Shown piece after piece: positions 7,077-13,065 of a stretch of DNA of 13,065 bases. The notes beneath the pieces are model-generated. The model did no database searches, was not told where the DNA came from, and saw nothing but the letters and a program-made list of their open reading frames with translations. Made by a program: the position numbers and the translations under genes. The number at the start of each line of letters is the position of its first letter. The stretch's first letter is position 1. The stretch is from Neovahlkampfia damariscottae (lineage: Eukaryota > Heterolobosea > Selenaionea > Neovahlkampfiida > Neovahlkampfiidae), in assembly GCA_016618085.1 (NCBI GenBank), contig JABLTG010000291.1:1-13065 (forward strand), written 5' to 3'.

Positions 7077-8033
7077 TTATTTTTCATCAAATTCAATAAA
7101 TGGAATATTGATTCTTTTATAAAATGAATGAACAGCTTTGTAATATTTTTCACGATCTTCTTCATCATCATACATATATGTTGGATGATTTGATCTTTCA
7201 AGTTCTACAAATTCAATATCCAAACCAATTTCTTTCAAAGTCAAATAGAAATTCTTTGAACATTCAAAAGGAACTTCACCATCTAATTTTGAACTAATAA
7301 TCAACAATGGTGGTATTTTATGATCTGAGTCAATCAATTTAAGGATATTTCTCAGGGGGTCATTCTTAGTTTGATCATATCCGGTCACCTTTTGAATTAT
7401 TGATGCAGCAGTTTCAAAAGACATTACATTAGATAGATATTGAAATCTGAGGTTAAATATATTATTAAATGAATCAATACACCCTTCTAATATGATTCCT
7501 TTAACATTTGAAAAATTCTTATGTGATACAATAGTTGATAAAGAATGTACAATTGATGCTGTTCCTCTACTGACTCCAAAAAGAACAATATCTTTATCAT
7601 CAGGTAAACTTGAAAAACCTTTAATGACTTTTTCAACATCTTCTTCAATTCCAATCGAATATTTCAATGGATTGACTAAATGATTCACTATTGAATTCTC
7701 CATGGTTGTGTTGGACTCTATTTCTATTCCATAGTTTAAATTTGAGCGATTTGATAAATAACTACAAATGTTCTTCCAGATAAAGGACGAGTTGGTGGAA
7801 TATTCGACTTCATTTCCGGTGACAACACAAATTTGTGAACCCAAAATTTGAATTCCATTTTTTGAGATTATTTTTTCCTTAGTTTCTGGTACCACATGTT
7901 CTTTTGTATATTTTCCAATTTGTGAATGACTTGCTAAACTTCCAAGAGCAACTAAAAAGTTTGTTGAATCATTTTCTCGAAACTGTTTTTCTTTTTCTGT
8001 TTCTTTTGTGTCTTTTCTGGATAAATTTTCCAT
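7077..8033 (-). CDS. alpha/beta hydrolase family protein
   Basis: Intact 318-aa frame from ATG 8033. The nucleophile elbow is GVSRG, with S155 preceded by a hydrophobic strand (DIVLFGVSRG). The acid is probably D251 in SSKLDGEVPFE and the base H283 in RSNHPTYMY. Order and spacing are those of a prolyl-oligopeptidase/esterase-type alpha/beta hydrolase, where a DxxVP segment after a LLIIS strand carries the acid. Residues 1-50 are polar and lysine/glutamate rich, and there is no clear signal peptide, so a cytosolic location is likely. Substrate unknown; lipase, thioesterase or peptidase activity cannot be told apart. The gene diverges from the phosphodiesterase gene at 8325 and lies in tandem with the peptidase gene. 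No CCAAT element sits close to its ATG; the nearest similar sequence is AACCAAAGG about 45 bp upstream. Confidence 0.8.
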   Translation of the reverse strand: MENLSRKDTKETEKEKQFRENDSTNFLVALGSLASHSQIGKYTKEHVVPETKEKIISKNGIQILGSQICVVTGNEVEYSTNSSFIWKNICSYLSNRSNLNYGIEIESNTTMENSIVNHLVNPLKYSIGIEEDVEKVIKGFSSLPDDKDIVLFGVSRGTASIVHSLSTIVSHKNFSNVKGIILEGCIDSFNNIFNLRFQYLSNVMSFETAASIIQKVTGYDQTKNDPLRNILKLIDSDHKIPPLLIISSKLDGEVPFECSKNFYLTLKEIGLDIEFVELERSNHPTYMYDDEEDREKYYKAVHSFYKRINIPFIEFDEK

Positions 8034-8130
8034 TTTTTTGATATTATTTCAGCACAAGCAAAAGTAACCTCCTTTGGTTTGTGTTTTTGAACCCTATTTT
8101 TAGATCTATTTGTCCAATTAAACTTGACTC

Positions 8131-8143
8131 TTTGACCAATCAG
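8131..8143 (+). promoter_or_regulatory. TTTGACCAATCAG promoter box
   Basis: This 13-mer occurs again, on the other strand, at 12672-12684 before the CUE-PARP gene. Here it lies in the 291-bp divergent gap (8034-8324) between hydrolase and phosphodiesterase genes, pointing toward the latter. The rest of the gap is pyrimidine-rich 5' UTR-like DNA with GT and AG sites that could bound a 5' UTR intron (about 8209-8280). Confidence 0.4.
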
Positions 8144-8307
8144 AATGTGTCACATTAACCATAAATGCCTTCATTTTGTAACGGTTTTTGTCTAAATAAA
8201 CAGTTCAGGTACAACATACCAGGACTAACTTTATCACTCAAACTTACTTTTCACTTACTCATACCTTTATTCCAAACAGAATTAATTTAATTTTCTAATA
8301 GTTTTGT

Positions 8308-8314
8308 CCAATCA
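8308..8314 (+). promoter_or_regulatory. CCAATCA element before first phosphodiesterase
   Basis: GTCCAATCAAAA with the first C 17 bp before ATG 8325, in gene orientation. It matches the element at the other gene starts, but the better TTTGACCAATCAG box lies upstream at 8131, so which one acts is unclear. Confidence 0.3.
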
Positions 8315-8324
8315 AAAACCAACT

Positions 8325-9688
8325 ATGAAAAAGTTTGTCGTGCTTCTGTTGTTTATTTCTGCTTTATCTTGCTTTGCAAAAGTCGGGTATTTCTGGCAAT
8401 TAAGTGATCCACATTTGGACAGAGAATACAAACATGGGGGTGACACAAAAAACTGTAATTTTGAAATTGTTTGTTGTCGTCACACATTCCCAAATACCAC
8501 CTCAAAAGCAGGAAAATTTGGACACGCAGAATCTTTATGTAACGCACCTATAGTTACTATTAAATCAGCTTATGAATTCATAAAAACTTATTCTCAAAGA
8601 TTATCTCCACAACCAAGTTTTCTTTTGATGACGGGAGACTTTGTTGGTCATGACAATGAATTTCAATCTGATGAAAGAAATTTAAAAAGAATTAATGAAT
8701 TTACAGAATTCAGTGAATCCATGAACAGTGGAATGAAAGTTTACCCAAGTTTTGGAAATCATGTAAAAAAAACCATTGTTAAAAAAAAAACTAATAATTT
8801 AGGATGGCTTTCCAGTCGATCAATTGAAACTTCCTCCTAATAAATATCTTAATGAACTCTCAAGAATCTGGTCAAAACACAAACTATCACAAAAATCACT
8901 TGAAGAAATTAAAAGAGGTGGATATTACTCAGAAACAATTATGTCAGGTTTAAGAATTGTAAACATTAACACTCAATGGACAAACACAAATAATTTTTAT
9001 GTAACTTTAAAAAAAAATGTTAATTTCTTCTTAGCTTTATGTGAATGAAACAGACGACCATGCCAATCAAATGAAATGGCTGGACGAAACTTTCAAAGAA
9101 GCTGAGGAAAAGAATGAAAAAATCATACTTTTAGGTCATATCAAACCAGGTGGTTCTTCAAGATGGCCTGCTTATAAATTATATCATTTTGAAAAATTAA
9201 TTCAAAAATATCATCATAGAGTTGTTGGACAATTTTATGGACATAATCATGCTGATGACTTTGCTTTTATGATGAGTCAAGACAACAAAATTATAAATAG
9301 TATGTTTGTTGGAGGTGTAGTTGTTCCACATCCAAAAAATCCAACTGTTAGATTATACAAATATGACGTTGATACATACAAGTTATTAGACTATGAAGTA
9401 TTTTACATTGATTTAAAAGAAGCTGAAAGAAATGATAAAATCACATGGAAAATGTTATACAAATTTACACAAGAATATGGAGTCCCTGATTTATCAAATG
9501 AATCTATGGAAACAGTATATCAATCATTTAAAACATCAGATGTTCATTGGAACAAACATAGATTAAATTTTAGATCAAGATATGTAAATTCACCTTGCTC
9601 AGGAGGTTGTAAAATATCAAAACTTTGTCAAATGATTTCACCAACACCATCAAGATTGGAGGAATGTAGAAAAAAAAATAAATTTTGA
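8325..9688 (+). CDS. secreted acid-sphingomyelinase-like phosphodiesterase, copy 1
   Basis: Three exons (8325-8762, 8803-9000, 9035-9688) give 429 aa. A signal peptide, MKKFVVLLLFISALSCFA, is followed by a calcineurin-type metallophosphoesterase domain. Metal ligands are D28 and H30 (LSDPHLD), D105 (MTGDFVGHD), N145-H146-D147 (GNHD, formed only after splicing), H247 (LLGHIKPG) and H282/H284 (GHNH). FWQLSDPHLD, an early Cys cluster and a Cys-rich C-terminus are typical of the SMPDL3/acid sphingomyelinase-like group, whose members are secreted or lysosomal and cleave phosphodiester or phosphoanhydride bonds in lipids or nucleotides. The exact substrate cannot be read from sequence; it lacks room for a saposin domain. 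The ATG at 8325 was chosen because it starts the signal peptide. Its closest relative is the next gene: in the 66-residue middle exon about 50 residues are identical by eye. Confidence 0.92.
8763..8802 (+). other. 40-nt intron, copy 1
   Basis: GTAAAAA...ACTAATAATTTAG, phase 0. It has a good branch-point-like ACTAAT only a few nt before the AG. It splits the GNHD metal-binding motif between H146 and D147. Confidence 0.9.
9001..9034 (+). other. 34-nt intron, copy 1
   Basis: GTAACTTT...TTCTTCTTAG, phase 0, between NFY and LYVNETDDH. The same position is interrupted in copy 2, at 10427-10455. Confidence 0.9.
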
Positions 9689-9705
9689 TTTATGTTCCAA
9701 TGAAA

Positions 9706-9714
9706 TTGACCAAT
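9706..9714 (+). promoter_or_regulatory. TTGACCAAT element before second phosphodiesterase
   Basis: TTGACCAATAAAAATATTT lies in the 42-bp gap between the two phosphodiesterase genes, 21 bp (from the first C) before ATG 9731. It shares TTGACCAAT with the boxes at 8131 and 12672. The gap is too short for much else. Confidence 0.45.
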
Positions 9715-9730
9715 AAAAATATTTGGAAGC

Positions 9731-11112
9731 ATGAATCTTCGAATCTGTTTATTGACATTGTGTCTTGTTGTTGTTTATGCTAAAGTGGGATACTTTTGGC
9801 AATTAAGTGATCCTCATATTGACTATGAGTAAAAGAAAAATTTCTTAAATTTTCAGTTACAAAGAAGGTGGAGATATGGTTAACTGTAATTTTGAAATTG
9901 TTTGCTGTCGTCATAAATATGCAAATACAACAAAAAAAGCAGGTAAATTCAGTGCACCAGAATCATCTTGTAATACTCCAATTGTCACAATTGATTCAAC
10001 TTTTAATTTTATAAAAACTTTCTCACAAAGATTAAACCCAAAACCAAGTTTCGTTTTAATGACTGGAGACTATGTTGGACATGATAATGAATTTCAATCT
10101 AATGCAAAGAATTTACATAAAATTAATTATTTTACTGAGCTCAGTGAGAAAATGGGAAGTGGAATGAAAATTTATCCAAGTTTTGGTAATCATGTATGTT
10201 AATTTAATTTGTAATTCCTTTTTTTTAGGACGGCTTTCCAGTTGATCAATTGAAACTTCCTCCAAGTGATTATCTCAATCAACTCGCTAGAATTTGGTCA
10301 AAACATAAATTAACACAAAAATCTATTGAAGATATTAGAAAAGGTGGTTATTACTCGGAAACAATTGTTCCTGGTCTAAGAGTTATCAATTTGAATACAC
10401 AATGGACTAATAATATTAATTTCTATGTAAAAAAAATTTTTATTGAATTTTGAAGTTGTACATCAATCAAACAGATGATCATGCAAATCAAATGAAATGG
10501 TTGGAAGAAAATTTGAAAAATGCTGAACAAAAAAATGAAAAAGTTGTAATTCTTGGACATATTAGACCTGGTGCAACATCAAGATGGCAAGACTATAAAT
10601 TAGTCAAATTTGAAAAACTTGTTCAAGAGTATCATGAAATTATCATTGGTCAATTCTATGGTCATCAACATCAAGATAGTTTAGCATTTATGATGAGTAA
10701 AGATGATAAAATTATCAATTCCATGTACGTTGGAGGAGTTGTTGTTACTAAATTTAACAAACATTCAACTGTTAGATTGTTTAAATATGATGCTGACTCA
10801 TTTAAACTCTTGGATTATGAAGATTTTTATATCCCATTGAAAGAATCAGAGCAAAATGGTGCAATCATCTGGAAAAGATTATATAAATTCACTGAAGAAT
10901 ATGGTGTCCCTGATTTATCCAATGAATCAATGGAAAAATTATTCTCATCTTTTAAGACTTCAAATACACAATGGAGCAAATATAATCATAATTATAAATC
11001 AAAATACACCGAAAGATCATGCAATGCATCATGCAAAAAATCAGATTTGTGTAAAATGATTTCACCAACTCATGAAAGATATGCAAAATGTCAAAAAAAT
11101 ATGAAATTATAA
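9731..11112 (+). CDS. secreted acid-sphingomyelinase-like phosphodiesterase, copy 2
   Basis: Four exons (9731-9828, 9857-10193, 10229-10426, 10456-11112) give 429 aa, the same length as copy 1. The signal peptide is MNLRICLLTLCLVVVYA. Metal ligands are conserved: D27 and H29 (LSDPHID), D104 (MTGDYVGHD), N144-H145-D146 (GNHD across a splice junction), H246 (LGHIRPG), and H281/H283 (GHQH, with Gln replacing the Asn of copy 1). The C-terminal Cys cluster (CNASCKKSDLC) is kept. It has one intron more than copy 1, in phase 2 between the DPHID motif and the first Cys cluster. Only 42 bp separate it from copy 1, so a recent-to-moderate tandem duplication is likely. Both copies appear functional, and their sequences differ mostly by conservative changes. 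Its stop lies 4 bp from the stop of the convergent CUE-PARP gene. Confidence 0.92.
9829..9856 (+). other. 28-nt intron, copy 2 only
   Basis: GTAAAAGAAAA...AATTTTCAG, phase 2. Splicing gives DYDYKEGGD, which aligns without gaps to DREYKHGGD of copy 1. Copy 1 has no intron here, and without removal a TAA stops the frame. Confidence 0.88.
10194..10228 (+). other. 35-nt intron, copy 2
   Basis: GTATGTTAATTT...TTTTTTTTAG, phase 0, inside GNH|D at the same site as the first intron of copy 1. It has a canonical GTATGT donor and a polypyrimidine tract. Confidence 0.9.
10427..10455 (+). other. 29-nt intron, copy 2
   Basis: GTAAAAAAAA...ATTTTGAAG, phase 0, between NFY and LYINQTDDH, at the same site as the second intron of copy 1. 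An AG-ended 29-mer with no strong branch-point motif. Confidence 0.87.
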
Positions 11113-11116
11113 ACAT

Positions 11117-12649
11117 TCATTTCTTATACTTTTTTGAATATTTTTTAAGTTTTTTTGTGAATTTTTCTTTCTTATCAACCAATTTCTTTTTTGTTTCTTT
11201 GTCTCCTTTCTCAACAAAATAATGAGTTCCAAATAATTTTTTAACCAATTGATTAGGGGAGAAATGAATAACATATAATGGAAGAACTTGATTAGCATTG
11301 AATAAAACCAATTCATCTCCACGTGGTGAAATATGTGAATTGTAACCTTTTTTAACAGGTGCTCCCATCATTAATCCTTCACATTGATAAGCTTTACCCA
11401 TCAACACAGCACATACAATTAATGAACCACCTCCTCTGCAATATGTAATTGACATTCCTGCATCAGGGGATAAATAAATACCTCTTCCATAGTAACCTGT
11501 GTCCGTTGCATGTTCAAACCCTTTACTTCCAGGAACTGATAATCCTTTTTGAACAATACTTGAAATATTTTTTGGTGGAGTTCCATGATATCCAATGATA
11601 GGTTTACAATTCAATTTTTTATATGCAATTTGGAAATTCCTAAATAAATCTTTTTTTATCACTAATTCAAATCTCCAATCATTTTTGCTATTGGTGAATC
11701 GTTTTTGTAGATCATGAAGAATTTCTGCTTTTGAAATAATACCTTCATTTGAAAGGTTTCTGTATTCTACATCACTGATTTTGTCTGAATATTCAACCTC
11801 ATTCTTTATGACATCTTTTTCTGGTTTTGTTTCAATCAATTCCATATTTTCATCATATTTTGATAAATCAGTTTCTAAAACTTGCATAATTAAATCTTGT
11901 GTTGCATTATTTTCAGGATCTGTCAAAACATCTGCAATTTTTTTTTCTTTTTCCTTTTCAAAATCAATAACTTTTTCAAAATCTAAATTTGACAAAATAT
12001 CCAGTTCTTCAATGACCTCTTCTTCATCAGAATCATCTTCTTCATCACTTTCTTCAAAAATTGTAATTTTTTGAAAGTATTCATCTATTTTTAACATTTC
12101 TTCTAAATTCTCTTTGTTTTCATCTTTTTCCAGTTTAATCTCAGAAATATCAGTTTTTTTAATTTCTTGTTTTTGTAAAGGTGTAACCAGAACTTTGATA
12201 GTTTTTTCTAATTCTCCATTTTCAACTCTCAAAACACCTCTTATTTTTTCATAGGTATAACCAGGTAATAAAGAAGCTATTTTGGAAACTAATAAATCTT
12301 CTTTGAATAAGTCATCCATTTGTTTGTCAAATGTAATTTGGTCCTGTTTTCTTTTTTCCTCTTGTTGTTTTTCCTTTTCCAATTTTTCTTGTTTAATTTC
12401 TTCTTCTTTGATCTGATTTTTTTGTTCTTCTTCAATTTCTTTAAATATGTTTGGGTTCAACAAAGCATCCAAGCACTTGTCAAAATTTTTGTGTTTGTGA
12501 AGGTAAACGGAAATAATTTCTTCTTTTGTAAAATTTGGAAACATTTGATGGAGTGACTTCACATTTTGTTTATGTTTCTTTTGTTTTTCTTCTTTTTTTT
12601 TATTTTCCTTCTGTTCCTTTTGGATTTGTTTCAAAATCTCATCATCCAT
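11117..12649 (-). CDS. CUE-CUE-PARP catalytic domain protein
   Basis: Intact 510-aa frame from ATG 12649. Residues 28-65 form a CUE ubiquitin-binding domain (VKSLHQMFPNF..KCLDALL), and 119-156 a second CUE-like unit (LLPGYTYEKIRGVL..VLV). A charged, coiled-coil-prone linker and a Glu/Asp tract (about 199-215) separate them from a PARP-type ADP-ribosyltransferase domain at about 345-465. Its triad is complete: H355 in GYHGT, Y392 in GRGIYLSPD and E446 in GDELVLF, the position of the polymerase glutamate in PARP1. The domain ends with NQVLPLYVIHF, and the tail is lysine-rich (484-510), possibly a nuclear or nucleic-acid-binding tail. The protein likely transfers ADP-ribose from NAD to targets selected through ubiquitin. 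Mono- versus poly-ADP-ribosylation cannot be decided from sequence. A CCAAT box lies 30 bp before its ATG. Confidence 0.88.
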   Translation of the reverse strand: MDDEILKQIQKEQKENKKKEEKQKKHKQNVKSLHQMFPNFTKEEIISVYLHKHKNFDKCLDALLNPNIFKEIEEEQKNQIKEEEIKQEKLEKEKQQEEKRKQDQITFDKQMDDLFKEDLLVSKIASLLPGYTYEKIRGVLRVENGELEKTIKVLVTPLQKQEIKKTDISEIKLEKDENKENLEEMLKIDEYFQKITIFEESDEEDDSDEEEVIEELDILSNLDFEKVIDFEKEKEKKIADVLTDPENNATQDLIMQVLETDLSKYDENMELIETKPEKDVIKNEVEYSDKISDVEYRNLSNEGIISKAEILHDLQKRFTNSKNDWRFELVIKKDLFRNFQIAYKKLNCKPIIGYHGTPPKNISSIVQKGLSVPGSKGFEHATDTGYYGRGIYLSPDAGMSITYCRGGGSLIVCAVLMGKAYQCEGLMMGAPVKKGYNSHISPRGDELVLFNANQVLPLYVIHFSPNQLVKKLFGTHYFVEKGDKETKKKLVDKKEKFTKKLKKYSKKYKK

Positions 12650-12671
12650 GTTCTATGTATCACTTGTAGTG

Positions 12672-12684
12672 CTGATTGGTCAAA
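12672..12684 (-). promoter_or_regulatory. TTTGACCAATCAG promoter box
   Basis: Minus-strand copy of the 13-mer also seen at 8131-8143. The first C of CCAAT is 30 bp before the CUE-PARP ATG. A plus-strand TATAAA at 12693-12698 lies just beyond it and could serve the divergent coding stretch at 12756. Confidence 0.45.
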
Positions 12685-12755
12685 CTTTCCAATATAAAGA
12701 AGTGCTGAGAATTAAGGCTTCCTCTAAATTCTCTTTCTGTTTATTTGTTACTAAA

Positions 12756-13065
12756 ATGACAGCTTTTGTCGTTTTGTTTCATTTTCAGTGGATACGGCCA
12801 ATGAATTGATGGTTATTGTGATAAAAGTGGCCAATTAGATTTAATTTTGCCAGTTATTTTTAGAATTTTTACTTGAAGTTGTTCAAGTTGAACAAAAAAG
12901 ACCTTTTGTTCAACTAGAAAATACTGAAAAAGATCTCAAATGATGAAATTTTGATTTCAAAATTTCCAGTCAAAGGAATGATTAAAAAATGGGAAAGAAA
13001 AATTCATAGTACAACAGTGAGAAAAATGCTTCATTGGTCTCATTTTCAATTTTGTCAAACACTAA
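12756..13065 (+). pseudogene. unrecognised frame-broken coding stretch (3' partial)
   Basis: An ATG at 12756 lies 58 bp after a TATAAA. Coding-like stretches follow in changing frames: 12755-12804 (FCRFVSFSVDTANE), 12805-12870 (DGYCDKSGQLDLILPVIFR), 12872-12941 (LEVVQVEQKRPFVQLENTEK), and from 12936 an open frame to the window end (ISNDEILISKFPVKGMIKKW..). At least three single-base shifts, mostly near T or A runs, would join them. The peptides have ordinary soluble-protein composition, unlike the Lys/Asn/Ile-rich translations of the spacers. I recognise no family, and I see no similarity to the other frame-broken gene at 5538. It could be a decaying gene, a gene with extra tiny introns, or one with assembly indels. 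The 3' end is outside the window. Confidence 0.4.
12886..12915. repeat. perfect 12-bp inverted repeat, 6-nt loop
   Basis: AGTTGAACAAAA (12886-12897), loop AAGACC, then TTTTGTTCAACT (12904-12915), exactly complementary. It lies inside the frame-broken stretch. As RNA it would form a stable hairpin, and as DNA a possible protein-binding palindrome. Confidence 0.6.

Noticed and set aside
8824-9048. Separate small genes inside the phosphodiesterase region
   Set aside because: They are exons: they join in frame over short GT..AG introns, and both paralogs show the same exon boundaries and rebuild the GNHD motif.
11781-12556. Plus-strand open frames opposite the CUE-PARP gene
   Set aside because: They are low-complexity Ser/Phe/Leu translations, the antisense shadow of Glu/Lys-rich coding sequence.
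1-13065. Transposon, CRISPR array or viral insertion
   Set aside because: No spaced direct repeats, terminal repeats, transposase, integrase or reverse-transcriptase motifs were seen. The Cys-type peptidase resembles viral proteases only in the GxCGG motif, and it has a spliceosomal intron and cellular neighbours.

Overview
The window looks like a gene-dense, AT-rich nuclear segment from a microbial eukaryote (protist). Evidence: GT..AG spliceosomal introns of only 28-41 nt, a U2 snRNA gene, and eukaryote-type proteins (7TM-RGS receptor, ornithine decarboxylase, CUE-PARP, SMPDL3-like phosphodiesterases). Translations use the standard code. The gene content (7TM-RGS, DUF4116 repeats) fits an amoeboid or flagellate protist such as a heterolobosean or an anaeramoeba-like metamonad, but the sequence alone does not settle the lineage.

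Layout. 1-1520 (+): C-terminal part of a 7TM receptor with an RGS domain, 5' end outside the window. 1793-3334 (-): DUF4116-repeat protein. 3517-3721 (-): U2 snRNA gene. 3989-5347 (-): ornithine decarboxylase. 5538-6067 (+): an unrecognised gene whose frame is broken several times. 6163-6966 (-): trypsin-fold peptidase with one 30-nt intron and Cys in place of the nucleophilic Ser. 7077-8033 (-): alpha/beta hydrolase. 8325-9688 and 9731-11112 (+): tandem paralogous secreted acid-sphingomyelinase-like phosphodiesterases of 429 aa each, with three and four exons. 11117-12649 (-): protein with two CUE-like domains and a PARP catalytic domain, ending 4 bp from the upstream convergent gene. 12756-13065 (+): a second unrecognised, frame-broken coding stretch running off the window.

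The genes do not form one pathway. There are links at the level of gene expression: the U2 RNA is the splicing factor that would read the tiny introns seen in the neighbouring genes, and a CCAAT(A/C)A element lies 17-33 bp before the ATG of five genes in the same orientation as the gene. I see no CRISPR array, no intact transposon, no convincing tRNA or rRNA, and no clear novel multi-gene system. The most interesting items are the U2 gene, the recurrent CCAAT element, the Cys-type trypsin-fold protein, the ultra-short introns (one gained or lost between the two paralogs), and the two frame-broken genes.
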